64,000 bases of DNA, taken from the NCBI RefSeq assembly GCF_963676665.1, contig NZ_OY781378.1, forward strand, positions 1,022,001 to 1,086,000. The letters are read 5' to 3'. A program made the translations under genes and the position numbers. The DNA is from an uncultured Tolumonas sp. (GTDB taxonomy: Bacteria; Pseudomonadota; Gammaproteobacteria; Enterobacterales; Aeromonadaceae). Positions 35,801-45,108 of this stretch are shown piece by piece. The notes below the pieces were generated by a model that worked only from the letters and a program-made list of their open reading frames with translations, was not told the origin of the DNA and did not search any database. Position 1 is the first letter of the stretch. Every line of letters begins with the position of its first letter.

Positions 35801-38314
35801 TTACTGTAATGTCTCAAAAGTGCCATCGGTATAAGTGATTTTTACTGCCCCATTATCAAGCGTTTTCACTGTGGCTACTTTATTTGTTCCAACATACAAT
35901 GAACCAGATCCGGTCTTATCCTGAATCGACACATCAGTTAGAGTTAATTTTGTACCTAGCGGGTCGGTGATAGTGATGGAACCGGTTTGTTTTTCTACAT
36001 CTACATTATCTAAGTTGATTGTGTAGTAATTATTACCCCAAGTGAAGGCCAGACTGGCTGAACCACCGGTAAACGAGTTACGATCCACAATAGCAGATAC
36101 TTTAGCATGTGGTAAACCGGTCACATTGGTTAGCTCAAACGCTGCATTTGCATTTACTTTCAGGAAGTTAGAAGAAGACTCTTCATAAGAACCAAGTTTA
36201 ATTTCACCATATAAATTGTTATATGTTTGCGGGCTTGCGGTTTTAAGACCCCAGCCCCCAATCTGAATATAAGCGGATTGAACTTCTGAGTTCGGGATAG
36301 TTGCATAATCACTGACAATAACTTTCTGCATTTCACTGACAGGATCCAAGATAGTTGCATACTGTTGATATGCTTCCTGAGTATTGAATGTATTGCCACT
36401 CCAGCTCGATGTATTGGCATTATACATAGAATAATCCGCTGAATAGTTACTATTATTCCACGCATTATACTTACTGTACCCATAATTCAGATGCCAGTCA
36501 TCAGGATTTGGGTAAAGTGAAATTGCTGTTTTTAGCTGGGCCAATTTAGTGTCATCAGCAATGCTGTCTTTATGTACCCAGACAGTGTTTTCATTATTCA
36601 GGAAAGCTTGCAGGTCAAAGGTTTCTGAGTTTGCCAGATCCAGACCCACTGAGGCTTTAATGTCCTGACTGTCACTGGTCGTGAAGTTACCACTCAGCGC
36701 CACTGATTTTAAGGTGAGAGGGAATGAGTCATATAAGGCTTTGGATATTTTGGTTACATCTGGTTTAACCAGTTTAAATTTGGCATTACCAGTAAAGGTT
36801 GAATCATTAGCCTGTAATGACAGGTCTAGATTTTTCAGCTCGATGACTGTCAGCGCATTGCCTAAATTATCACCAGTTGTATCGATCAGTGCTGATGCAA
36901 AGGTCGCTTGCGCCTGACCATTGTTGACAGACATGCTGGTTGAACCATCAGAAATACCACCGCTGATATTGACGGTATATTGTGTTTTATCTGTTTTAGC
37001 GTAATTGATCTCATCAAAAGATAGATCGGTGCTTAAAGTTAGATTGTTTACTGTTATGGTGCGGGCGTTGGGTTCAGTACCTTTCAGTGAGCCGGACAAT
37101 ACCGCACTTAAACCTGCACTGGTATTGGTAGTTGTCAGTGTAAGGGTTCCTAATGTATCCAAACCTGATTTGATTTCTACTGGGAATGAACCACCGAGAT
37201 GGACTTGCTGATTATTAATTAGCTGCGAAAACATTTCGTCCACGGCCAAGCCCAACAAACTGGCCATTGCTGCAGAATCTTTATCGAAAACCTCAGCTGC
37301 TTGAGCTGCACTAGCATCGATAGCGTTTAAAGGCGAGTCGAAGTCAGTATTGGCAATGTTATAAACTAAGCTGCGAGTGTTTGTTATTAATGCTTTGGCT
37401 TTTGCTATATCTGTTGCGCTATATAGAGGGTTTGCCGCTACAGATAGTGAACCATCATCACTTATATTTTGTTCAATTACAGATGCTTGTTGCTTAACAC
37501 TATCAATCGTTGTTGATGGGAGTATGGTTTTATAGGTATCGCTATCAGCAATCTCAACCCAACTTTGTTCCAATTCGGCTGGAGTTATGCTGTCATTTGA
37601 ATCCAATTTGCCATCTTTAATTGAATCAGCCAGCTCCTGAATTACATCAGCGATAGATTTATTATCACTGGTAAAGCTCATCAATGCTGCGGCCATGGTA
37701 GCGGCTCGTTGTGCCGTAGCTGACTCCCCACTTATGTCAGTGGCAGTAATATCAATTGCTTGAGTATTAGCAACATCAAATCCCACAAGATTTGTTACTT
37801 TTGCCAGAGCATCAGTTACAGCTGCTTTTTTGTCTGTATTACTAGCTAAGTTGCTCTCTGCAATGGCTGCTGCCATATTGGTGTAGGGGGTCACTGGAAT
37901 ATTGGCTAGAGTAGCTGTCGAAACCGTTGGTAAAACAGCTGCCATTGTGAAGTTTTGTGGTAAAGCTACAGACTCACCAAAGGCTGCATTTCCGCAACCT
38001 GAACTGCCATCACACTTCATTGTCGTATTGGTGCCAGCGGTAATTTCAATCTTTAATACTCCACCAGCATAGCCTGCGAGAGCCAGAGAATAATCACCAT
38101 TATCATCTGTTAAAGAGGTTCCGACAGTATTCCAGCTTCCATTTACATATTCTTTAGCTGTGACAATTCCTTTTTGAATAACGCCTTTAGCTGCGGTACC
38201 TGATATTGTATATGTGGAAGTTGTTGATGAACTATTTGATGAACTACCACCGCCCCCACAAGCTGTTAATGCTGTACTAATTGCTATTGCCAGTGCTATT
38301 TTTTTTAATTCCAT
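35801..38314 (-). CDS. Large lipoprotein of unknown function
   Basis: An 837-residue lipoprotein from ATG 38314 (RBS TGGAGC); the lipobox is LTAC with Cys19, followed by a Gly/Ser/Thr linker. Residues about 38-110 look like a carboxypeptidase-regulatory-like Ig domain (TAAKGVIQKGIVTAKEY, DDNGDYSLALAGYAGG). About 140-340 is helical and Ala-rich. About 350-830 is beta-rich, with repeated Leu/Thr/Asp strands and few Cys (an early pair CDGSSGC near 108-114). No catalytic motif was seen. It heads a two-gene operon with the barrel gene. Function unknown. Confidence 0.75.
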   Translation of the reverse strand: MELKKIALAIAISTALTACGGGGSSSNSSSTTSTYTISGTAAKGVIQKGIVTAKEYVNGSWNTVGTSLTDDNGDYSLALAGYAGGVLKIEITAGTNTTMKCDGSSGCGNAAFGESVALPQNFTMAAVLPTVSTATLANIPVTPYTNMAAAIAESNLASNTDKKAAVTDALAKVTNLVGFDVANTQAIDITATDISGESATAQRAATMAAALMSFTSDNKSIADVIQELADSIKDGKLDSNDSITPAELEQSWVEIADSDTYKTILPSTTIDSVKQQASVIEQNISDDGSLSVAANPLYSATDIAKAKALITNTRSLVYNIANTDFDSPLNAIDASAAQAAEVFDKDSAAMASLLGLAVDEMFSQLINNQQVHLGGSFPVEIKSGLDTLGTLTLTTTNTSAGLSAVLSGSLKGTEPNARTITVNNLTLSTDLSFDEINYAKTDKTQYTVNISGGISDGSTSMSVNNGQAQATFASALIDTTGDNLGNALTVIELKNLDLSLQANDSTFTGNAKFKLVKPDVTKISKALYDSFPLTLKSVALSGNFTTSDSQDIKASVGLDLANSETFDLQAFLNNENTVWVHKDSIADDTKLAQLKTAISLYPNPDDWHLNYGYSKYNAWNNSNYSADYSMYNANTSSWSGNTFNTQEAYQQYATILDPVSEMQKVIVSDYATIPNSEVQSAYIQIGGWGLKTASPQTYNNLYGEIKLGSYEESSSNFLKVNANAAFELTNVTGLPHAKVSAIVDRNSFTGGSASLAFTWGNNYYTINLDNVDVEKQTGSITITDPLGTKLTLTDVSIQDKTGSGSLYVGTNKVATVKTLDNGAVKITYTDGTFETLQ

Positions 38315-38440
38315 TTGAAGCTCCATATAAACCAGTTTGTAAATATCCGCAAAAATATCAACATACAAGGTTATCGAGTGCAAATGTTTACACATAAAAC
38401 ATAGGGATTTTATTGGGTCAGATCAATTTTTTAATCAGCA

Positions 38441-39613
38441 CTATTCCAATTCCGCCAAATCATTCACCTGAATATTGCCAGCGGCATATTGTGATAATGG
38501 CCGAATCACCGCATTTTCCGGATACACCTTTTTCACTTCCATCACACCAGATGCTTCGTTACGTAATGGATGTTCTTGCCCATAACTATCGGTAAAATCG
38601 GCTTTATGCAGAATGCGGAAGCGGTCGCCTACTTTCAGGCCGTTATTTTTGCCAAGGTTAATATGATAATCGAGACCTTCCACGCGGATGATCCGCGCAG
38701 TAGGGCGTTCGCATTGCAAACGGCCTTTCAGTTCTTCGGTGGCACGGTTAAGCGTCGCAGTCACTTCCATACCGTAAGAGGATTGCCAGAAATCTTGACT
38801 GATCGGGTCAACAATAGCTTCTCGATCAAATGTCCATTGCGCCTGCGTTTGATAAAAAGGCTGGTCCAGCAATTGCCCGGTTAGCCCATCGTAGATATAC
38901 AGCTGCAAGGTAAAATGGCGTAATGGATTTTTATACCATGTTCCCGGAAAAACATTGTCGAGAATACCTTGGTCTGGTTTCTGCAGCGAGGCATCTACGA
39001 TGCTGCCAAAAATGAGATATTGGCTGTCAGTCTGCACGGCTAAGCTTTGGATCTGCTGCGCAAACGTGCTGTCACCTTGATGTAATTTGCTGGGGTCTAC
39101 CCCCAGATTATTATCTAACCAGCTGTGAGTGACAAAAACCTGACGCTGTTGCCCTAAGCGGTCGAACAATGCTCGTGTTACGGCGCGATCCAATTGATAG
39201 ATTTGGCCATAACGACCATCATCTTTGTGTTGCCAGTTAAACCGGATCAGTGAAATATCTTTGGCATATAAGCCACCCGCACAACCAGACCGATCGGCGA
39301 CTATATAAGAGCGCACATTAACAAAAATACGCTGCTCTCGGATCTCTTCATCCAACAGTTGATATTGCCGAACCTCACTATTGGCACGGATCTGGAAATC
39401 ATCTCGAGTCAGTGCACCATTGCTCAGTTGCTGAATGCTGGAAACAGAGGCGCCTGCTTTCAGCATTGCTTGACGTAAGGCATCCTGAATCGCTTGCTGG
39501 CGCGCGTATTCCTCATCATTATTGATGATAGCCGCGCTACCAATGGTTTTATACCATGCAGCTTGTGAGGGCAGGGCGATCATGCATAACAGCAGAATAA
39601 TCCAATGTTTCAT
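38441..39613 (-). CDS. flgT: Flagellar H-ring protein FlgT
   Basis: A 390-residue periplasmic protein with a signal peptide ending at PSQA/AWYKT (residue 18). In Vibrio FlgT forms the H-ring around the LP ring and helps recruit MotX/MotY. Visible features include the N-terminal domain EYARQQAIQDALRQAMLKAGA (similar to FlgT/TolB-like N-domains) and a C-terminal SH3-like domain (GKNNGLKVGDRFRI, about 320-385). It is divergent from flgO-flgP, as in Vibrio. Confidence 0.92.
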   Translation of the reverse strand: MKHWIILLLCMIALPSQAAWYKTIGSAAIINNDEEYARQQAIQDALRQAMLKAGASVSSIQQLSNGALTRDDFQIRANSEVRQYQLLDEEIREQRIFVNVRSYIVADRSGCAGGLYAKDISLIRFNWQHKDDGRYGQIYQLDRAVTRALFDRLGQQRQVFVTHSWLDNNLGVDPSKLHQGDSTFAQQIQSLAVQTDSQYLIFGSIVDASLQKPDQGILDNVFPGTWYKNPLRHFTLQLYIYDGLTGQLLDQPFYQTQAQWTFDREAIVDPISQDFWQSSYGMEVTATLNRATEELKGRLQCERPTARIIRVEGLDYHINLGKNNGLKVGDRFRILHKADFTDSYGQEHPLRNEASGVMEVKKVYPENAVIRPLSQYAAGNIQVNDLAELE

Positions 39614-39746
39614 GGCATTTGGCGAATGGGAGATAAGATAATTTTGCTATGCACAATCTATACCAGCGGAAAATTGACATCCGGCCTCAAGATATTATTT
39701 GAATGGTCGATAAGTGGTTATGCCAGGAGAAAGGTTGGGTCTAATA

Positions 39747-40376
39747 ATGAAAAAATACAGACCGTTAATGGTTATTTTAACCGCCGTGTTTGCGTTGTCG
39801 GCCTGTGCTGATCGAACCGGTATGAACTATGACGGGCCAAAAAGAGAAAATGGGTTGGCGCTAAATCGTTTGGTGTCAGATATGACGGATCGCTTGTTTG
39901 CTACGAAGATCCCTGGCAACACGGTTTTATCGCCTATCGCCGTGACATCCATGGTGAATCTCAGTTCTCTGGAAAGTACGAGTCCAATTGGGCAGCAAAT
40001 CTCTGAAGATTTTGTGCATGAATTACACCGCCGTGGTGAAGTCGTTCTCGACTATAAGATAACCGGTAGCATCAAAGTGACACCGGAAGGTGATTTCACC
40101 ATGAGCCGTGATTGGACCGAATTGTCAAAACGGATCCCTGCCGGGCGTGTGCTGACAGGAACTATGTCTCGAAATGATTTAGGTGTGGTGCTCAATATGC
40201 GCATTATCAACATGCGTACTCGCTTGGTCGAAGCGACATCACAGGGCTTCGTACCAAATGAAATGCTCAAAGGTAATTTTGAATCTGGCCGCACCGTACT
40301 GGTAACGAAAGGTATGGTGGTTCGTGGTGAGTTTCCGTATGACCAATACGGCAAACCCCTTACGATGACACATTAG
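39747..40376 (+). CDS. flgO: Flagellar outer membrane lipoprotein FlgO
   Basis: A 209-residue lipoprotein (lipobox LSAC, Cys20). It contains the FlgO core LNRLVSDMTDRLFATKIPGNTVLSPIAVTSMV and QISEDFVHELHRRGEVVLDYK. In Vibrio cholerae FlgO and FlgP localise to the outer membrane and are needed for normal motility. ATG 39747 is chosen over 39714 because the lipoprotein signal starts there. It is co-transcribed with flgP, 9 bp downstream. Confidence 0.92.
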   Translation: MKKYRPLMVILTAVFALSACADRTGMNYDGPKRENGLALNRLVSDMTDRLFATKIPGNTVLSPIAVTSMVNLSSLESTSPIGQQISEDFVHELHRRGEVVLDYKITGSIKVTPEGDFTMSRDWTELSKRIPAGRVLTGTMSRNDLGVVLNMRIINMRTRLVEATSQGFVPNEMLKGNFESGRTVLVTKGMVVRGEFPYDQYGKPLTMTH

Positions 40377-40385
40377 GAGGCGACT

Positions 40386-40814
40386 ATGTCTCGCTGGTAT
40401 TGGATATTGTTGCTGCTGAGTTCTGTTTTCTTAGCCAGTTGCACCACGCATCGGGTAACACATTATGCCCGTGAAACACCGGATGAATTTCCGGTATTGC
40501 GTTCGGTTGGTTACGGTATTGTTGATGTACAACCTGGGCCAACGCGTTCGGAAAAAATCCTGCAGGCAATCAGAGCGTCAAAATTAGATGCTTACCGCGA
40601 ATTGACGGAACAGGTGTATGGCAATGCCATTCAAGCAGATACGACTTACAACGATAATCGTCAGGCCAGTAATCGTATGCATGCGAATGTCGATGGCTTA
40701 TTACGCGGTGCGCGTGTCGTGAAGAGTTATCCAGTGGATAATATGTATGCGACAGAGCTGGAGTTGGATACCAAGGTGCTCTACAACATTTACCAGATGG
40801 ATCATGCCTATTAA
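40386..40814 (+). CDS. flgP: Flagellar outer membrane lipoprotein FlgP
   Basis: A 142-residue lipoprotein (lipobox LASC, Cys19) of the FlgP/LPP20 family, with the core SVGYGIVDVQPGPTRSEKILQAIRASKLDAYRELTEQVYG. It contributes to the outer-membrane-associated basal disk or ring in Vibrio and Campylobacter relatives. GGAGG precedes the ATG, and a terminator follows at 40823. Confidence 0.92.
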   Translation: MSRWYWILLLLSSVFLASCTTHRVTHYARETPDEFPVLRSVGYGIVDVQPGPTRSEKILQAIRASKLDAYRELTEQVYGNAIQADTTYNDNRQASNRMHANVDGLLRGARVVKSYPVDNMYATELELDTKVLYNIYQMDHAY

Positions 40815-40822
40815 GTGCAGTT

Positions 40823-40848
40823 AACTCCCGCTAAAACGGGAGTTTTGT
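40823..40848. terminator. Terminator after flgP
   Basis: AACTCCCG and CGGGAGTT pair around CTAAAA, followed by TTTG. It lies between the converging flgP and ruvX genes. Confidence 0.8.
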
Positions 40849-40860
40849 TATGCACTTTTG

Positions 40861-41295
40861 TCATACACCGTAGTGCGATTCCATCCAACTTTCTAATATC
40901 AATTGGGCGGATACCGCATCAACACGGCTTTTGCCTAACGCTTTATAGCCGCCGTGTTCAAAGAGACGAGCCTTGGCATCAGTCGTGGTTAGTCGTTCAT
41001 CTTTGAATTCCACCTGAAAGCCGAAACGTCCGTGTAGACGTTGCCCAAACTTGCGGGCGCGCACGGTCATCTCTTGTTCAGTACCATCCATATTGAGCGG
41101 TAAACCGACGATTAACAGATCGGGCTGCCACTCTTTCAGTAGTTTTTCCAGCTGCACCCAGTCTGGAATACCCTCGTTGGCTTTCAACGACGTTAGTGGT
41201 GACGCAGTGCCGGTAATTTCTTGCCCTGTGGCAACACCAATACTGCGTGTCCCAAAGTCAAAACCCATGAGTGAACGATTACCGATTTCTTTCAT
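40861..41295 (-). CDS. ruvX: Holliday-junction resolvase-like nuclease RuvX (YqgF)
   Basis: A 144-residue RNase H-fold protein implicated in 16S rRNA 5'-end processing and proposed as a pre-16S nuclease. Catalytic acidic residues sit in [12 protein letters not shown], in DERLTTTDA and near the C-terminus in [10 protein letters not shown]. Its ATG overlaps the yqgE stop by four bases (ATGA). It is the last gene of the rsmE-gshB-yqgE-ruvX operon, a conserved gammaproteobacterial arrangement. Confidence 0.95.
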   Translation of the reverse strand: MKEIGNRSLMGFDFGTRSIGVATGQEITGTASPLTSLKANEGIPDWVQLEKLLKEWQPDLLIVGLPLNMDGTEQEMTVRARKFGQRLHGRFGFQVEFKDERLTTTDAKARLFEHGGYKALGKSRVDAVSAQLILESWMESHYGV

Positions 41296-41849
41296 GCGTG
41301 GCCAGCTCCTGGTGCAAGCTGCCAGATATCAATACCGATTGATTTACTGGCGGCTAACCAGCGATCTTCAACCGGCGTATTAAAGATGATCTCTGAAGAA
41401 GCAGGAATCGTCAGCCAGACATTATCCAAAATTTCCTGTTCTAACTGACCTGCCTCCCAGCCTGCGTAACCGAGCGCAATCATGTAATTTTTCGGTTCAG
41501 CAGAGGTACCAAGCGTCGATAAAATATCCAGTGATGAGGTCATCATGAGTTCATTGGTTATTGATAACGAAGCGTGAAAACCATCCATCGGCGTGTGCAA
41601 GACAAAACCACGATCGGTGTTCACTGGCCCGCCAGACATGACGGGTTTACCTGAAAGTAGAAAAGCTGAGTTACCTAATTTCATCTGCGTCAATAACTGG
41701 CAGATATCAATATCCAGTTCCACATTCAGTACAATTCCCATCGCGCCTTTTTCGTTATGTTCACATAAATAAATAAGGGAACGCTCAAAAACAGAGTCGT
41801 TGAGCGTTGGCATTGCAACCAGAAAATAATTCTGTAATGACTGCATCAT
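41292..41849 (-). CDS. yqgE: YqgE/AlgH family protein
   Basis: A 185-residue protein (UPF0301). It begins [21 protein letters not shown] and contains [26 protein letters not shown] and the [14 protein letters not shown] block. Its biochemical role is unknown, though AlgH has been linked to alginate regulation in Pseudomonas. The frame is open up to 41900; ATG 41849 or 41846 matches the family start. It is placed between gshB and ruvX. Confidence 0.93.
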   Translation of the reverse strand: MMQSLQNYFLVAMPTLNDSVFERSLIYLCEHNEKGAMGIVLNVELDIDICQLLTQMKLGNSAFLLSGKPVMSGGPVNTDRGFVLHTPMDGFHASLSITNELMMTSSLDILSTLGTSAEPKNYMIALGYAGWEAGQLEQEILDNVWLTIPASSEIIFNTPVEDRWLAASKSIGIDIWQLAPGAGHA

Positions 41850-41865
41850 TCCTAAAGAGGGTTCC

Positions 41866-42822
41866 TTAACTGGCTTTACTGATGCGGCGTTCAATCGCAT
41901 CCATCAGCAAACCACAAATATTAATATCAAATTGTGCTTCGATTTCCCGAACACAGGTTGGGCTGGTCACGTTAATTTCAGTGAGTCGATCACCGATAAT
42001 ATCTAAGCCAACAAAAATCAATCCTTTGGCTTTCAGGGTTGGACCAACAGCACGTGCAATTTTCCAGTCCGCTTCAGTCAATTCGCGCGGTTCACCGCGT
42101 CCGCCTGCTGCCAGATTACCACGCGTTTCCCCCTGTGAGGGAATGCGAGCCAAGCAATAGGGAATCGGTTCACCATCAATCACCAATACACGTTTGTCGC
42201 CATCTTTGATCGCTGGCAAATATGATTGCGCCATACAATAACGGGAACCATGCTCGGTCAGTGTTTCGATAATGACACCGACGTTAGGGTCATCATGCTT
42301 CATGCGAAAAATAGAGGCACCACCCATACCATCCAGCGGTTTTAAGATCACATCCTGATGTTGCTGGTGGAAAGATCGTAATTTGGCGGAAGATCGGGTC
42401 ACCAGTGTTGTTGGTGTATGTTCTGCAAACCAGGCGGTAAACAGTTTTTCGTTAGCATCACGCAAGCTTTGCGGTTTGTTAACAATCAGGGTGCCTTGTT
42501 CTTCTGCCCGTTCGAGCAAATAGGTCGCGTAAATGAATTCCGTATCAAACGGTGGATCTTTACGCATCAGGATCACATCAAGCTCATGCAATGGCTGATC
42601 AACGACTTCCCCAAGAGCATACCAGCAGGTGTAATCCTGACGGACTTCGAGCGGACGCATAGTAGCATAAGAGATACCTTGCTCGAGATAGAGATCACTC
42701 ATCTCCATATAATAGAGTTCGTAACCACGCTGCTGGGCTTCCAGTAACATGGCGAAGCTGGTGTCTTTTTTGATATTGATGGACTGAATAGGGTCCATCA
42801 CGATGCCTAATTTAATGCTCAT
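41866..42822 (-). CDS. gshB: Glutathione synthetase
   Basis: A 318-residue ATP-grasp ligase joining gamma-glutamylcysteine and glycine. It starts MSIKLGIVMDPIQSINIKKDTSF, the conserved GshB N-terminus. The ATP-grasp core has MRKDPPFDTEFIYATYLLE, LKPLDGMGGASIFR, and GRGEPRELTEADW with EINVTSPTC at the metal/ADP site. ATG 42822 follows TAGGAG, 8 bp after the rsmE stop. Confidence 0.96.
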   Translation of the reverse strand: MSIKLGIVMDPIQSINIKKDTSFAMLLEAQQRGYELYYMEMSDLYLEQGISYATMRPLEVRQDYTCWYALGEVVDQPLHELDVILMRKDPPFDTEFIYATYLLERAEEQGTLIVNKPQSLRDANEKLFTAWFAEHTPTTLVTRSSAKLRSFHQQHQDVILKPLDGMGGASIFRMKHDDPNVGVIIETLTEHGSRYCMAQSYLPAIKDGDKRVLVIDGEPIPYCLARIPSQGETRGNLAAGGRGEPRELTEADWKIARAVGPTLKAKGLIFVGLDIIGDRLTEINVTSPTCVREIEAQFDINICGLLMDAIERRISKAS

Positions 42823-42830
42823 TTGCTCTC

Positions 42831-43562
42831 CTAAGACAGATCGCCGAAACGACATTGCAGCGCGGTAATGGCGGTCAAAGCTGCGGTTTCAGTGCGTAAT
42901 ACACGCGGGCCAAGCAGCATTTCCTGAAAATGATATTGTTCGGTTAATGCGATTTCATCATCTGACAAACCACCTTCCGGACCAATCACCAGTCGGACAC
43001 CATTTGCTGGTGTGGGCAACGTACCTACCGAATAGGCAGCTCTGGGGTGAAGGGTCAGTTTAAGCTCATCAGTTGGTTCAGCAAGCCAGTTTTCCAGTGA
43101 CATAACCGGGCGTACTAACGGGACTGTATTACGGCCACACTGTTCGCAGGCGCTGATGGCAATTTTTTGCCACTGCTCTAATTTTTTATCCAGACGATCA
43201 CCGTGCAATTTGACGCCGCAACGGGAAGACCATAATGGGGTGATGACATTGACACCCAGCTCAACCGATTTCTGGATAGTGAACTCCATTTTATCGCCAC
43301 GGCTGATGACTTGGCCTAAATGGATCGTAAGCGGTGATTCTACTGAGTGATCATTAAAACTATCAATCCGAACAATCACTTGTTTCTTGCCACTTTCAAT
43401 GATTGTGGCCTGATATTGACCACCTTGGCCGTTGAACAGGCAAATTTCCTGCTCGGGTAACATACGTAACACACGCCCGACATGATTTGCTGCATCTTCT
43501 TGTAAGTTAACTGTGGCGCCAATGCTCAATGTTGAGTCTTGAAAAATTCGTGGAATGCGCAT
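42831..43562 (-). CDS. rsmE: 16S rRNA (uracil-1498-N3)-methyltransferase
   Basis: A 243-residue SPOUT methyltransferase that uses SAM to methylate U1498 of 16S rRNA. There is an N-terminal PUA-like domain (1-70, [16 protein letters not shown]), a trefoil-knot domain with [16 protein letters not shown] and the C-terminal [16 protein letters not shown] knot motif. It is the first gene of the gshB operon and divergent from the DUF5718 gene. Confidence 0.95.
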   Translation of the reverse strand: MRIPRIFQDSTLSIGATVNLQEDAANHVGRVLRMLPEQEICLFNGQGGQYQATIIESGKKQVIVRIDSFNDHSVESPLTIHLGQVISRGDKMEFTIQKSVELGVNVITPLWSSRCGVKLHGDRLDKKLEQWQKIAISACEQCGRNTVPLVRPVMSLENWLAEPTDELKLTLHPRAAYSVGTLPTPANGVRLVIGPEGGLSDDEIALTEQYHFQEMLLGPRVLRTETAALTAITALQCRFGDLS

Positions 43563-43703
43563 TTTAGCGACATTGCTCCTTCACTATATTTTTACCATAA
43601 CCGCATAACTATGGTGTAAATCAGATGTTGCAAGGATAACATGCTTGTGATTCTTGATAGTAATCTTGTTAAGCGTGAATTGGCATTCAGAAAGGAGCAG
43701 GCG

Positions 43704-44534
43704 ATGGATTTAACCAAGATGATTGGTTTTGGTGTGGCAGGTAATTTTGCTGGGCATTTGGAACAGGCAGGCGAAGCCAGTGATTTTGTGAATGTTAAAG
43801 TAAAAGACGCTATTCAGCCGAAAGCAATATTCCCATTTTATGTTCCGCACATTGAAAACAGTTTTCTGAATGTATTTCCAATCTCTCATCATCAGATCCA
43901 GTTTCCTGAGGGGGCAGATAATCTGCAGATCGAACCGGAAGTTTGTTTGATCTGCGATGTGGTGTATGACAACCAGATCGTTAAAGACCTTATTCCCCGT
44001 GAGTTTGCTGCTTTTAATGACTGCTCTATTCGTCGCCCTGGTGCTCGTAAGATCAGTGAAAAGAAAAACTGGGGATCGGCCAGCAAGGGTATGTCATCAC
44101 AGCGCATCACACTAGATAAATTCGCCGAAGGTGGAGAGCTAGATTGTTACCATATCGCCAGCTTTTTACGCCGTGATGAGCAATGTTATCCGTATGGTTT
44201 AGACAGCCCGACAGTGGAATACAGCTATTTTCACGAAACCTTACTGAATTGGGTCATCGATAAGATGAATCATCAGCAGGATGAAGGCCCGGCAGAAGAT
44301 ATCGCAGCTTTATTGAAAGTGGCACAACATCCGCAACAGGTGATCATCAGTATCGGCGCTACTCGTTATACACCATTTGGTGAGCAACACTTCCTGCAAC
44401 CGGGCGATGAAAGTATTGTGGTGGTTTATGATGCCCGCCGTTATAACGCAGAACAGATCCGTCAAATGGCCAGTAGAGGTGAATTTACGGGCGAGGGAAT
44501 GAGTCTGTTACGTCAGTTAGTTGTTGCAGATTAG
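43704..44534 (+). CDS. DUF5718 family protein
   Basis: A 276-residue cytoplasmic protein beginning MDLTKMIGFGVAGNFAGHLEQAGEASDF. I recall this N-terminus from the uncharacterised DUF5718 group. Residues 30-230 resemble the fumarylacetoacetate hydrolase-like fold only loosely (PEVCLICDVVYDNQIV, GELDCYHIASFLRRD). No activity is known. AAAGGAG precedes the ATG at 43704. Its 3' end overlaps the converging sprT gene by about 50 bp. Confidence 0.8.
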   Translation: MDLTKMIGFGVAGNFAGHLEQAGEASDFVNVKVKDAIQPKAIFPFYVPHIENSFLNVFPISHHQIQFPEGADNLQIEPEVCLICDVVYDNQIVKDLIPREFAAFNDCSIRRPGARKISEKKNWGSASKGMSSQRITLDKFAEGGELDCYHIASFLRRDEQCYPYGLDSPTVEYSYFHETLLNWVIDKMNHQQDEGPAEDIAALLKVAQHPQQVIISIGATRYTPFGEQHFLQPGDESIVVVYDARRYNAEQIRQMASRGEFTGEGMSLLRQLVVAD

Positions 44535-45009
44535 CCCCACAACGACGACAGCAATATTGCCGGTCACCGCGTAAAATGGCGCGGTGACGTCGCACCGATA
44601 ATTGATGTTGCTGGCAGTCACAATGATAAGCGTAAACGGCGCCCTGAACTTTAGTTACATCCATTTTATGGGTTGTGCGGGGCGTAATGTTAAACACCTC
44701 TCCCATCACCTTCCGCCATTCTGCACCATGCGGTTTCACTCGTCCCCAGATTGCATGCACTACTAAATGGGCAATCTCATGTGGGATCACCTCATTTTCA
44801 AACTCAGCCTGGTTATCTTGTAGTAAAACCGGATTAAGCCGGATATGCCAGTCGCATAACCGCGCAGTGCCAGCACATTTGCCGCGCTGATCTAACGTGA
44901 TTCTGGGGTGATTAAATTCACGCTTGAAGTAACGAGCAGCCAAAGACAGGTAATGGCTGGCAACCACTTCGATCTGGATCAGGTTCGTGATGTTGGGTCT
45001 ATTTAGCAT
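44485..45009 (-). CDS. sprT: SprT family zinc metalloprotease-like protein
   Basis: A 174-residue protein with the zincin motif HEIAHLVVH (His77, Glu78, His81) and a C-terminal Cys cluster (YHCDCQQH...QYCCRRCG) for a second zinc. It is related to the eukaryotic Spartan/SPRTN domain, but bacterial SprT is poorly characterised. The ATG at 45009 gives the family N-terminus; the frame is open to 45105. Its 3' end overlaps DUF5718 on the opposite strand. It is downstream of metK, as often seen in relatives. Confidence 0.9.
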   Translation of the reverse strand: MLNRPNITNLIQIEVVASHYLSLAARYFKREFNHPRITLDQRGKCAGTARLCDWHIRLNPVLLQDNQAEFENEVIPHEIAHLVVHAIWGRVKPHGAEWRKVMGEVFNITPRTTHKMDVTKVQGAVYAYHCDCQQHQLSVRRHRAILRGDRQYCCRRCGANLQQLTDVTDSFPRP

Positions 45010-45074
45010 GTGCAGGGTGAAAAAAGGACTTCTTTGGCGGGAGTATACAGATAAAACAGCAGAGTTTATCGATA

Positions 45075-45098
45075 AAACAAAGGGGCCGAAGCCCCTTA
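45075..45098 (-). terminator. Terminator of metK
   Basis: AAGGGGC and GCCCCTT pair around CGAA (a TTCG tetraloop on the minus strand), followed by a T-rich tract toward sprT. Confidence 0.82.
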
Positions 45099-45108
45099 AA
45101 ATCACGAA

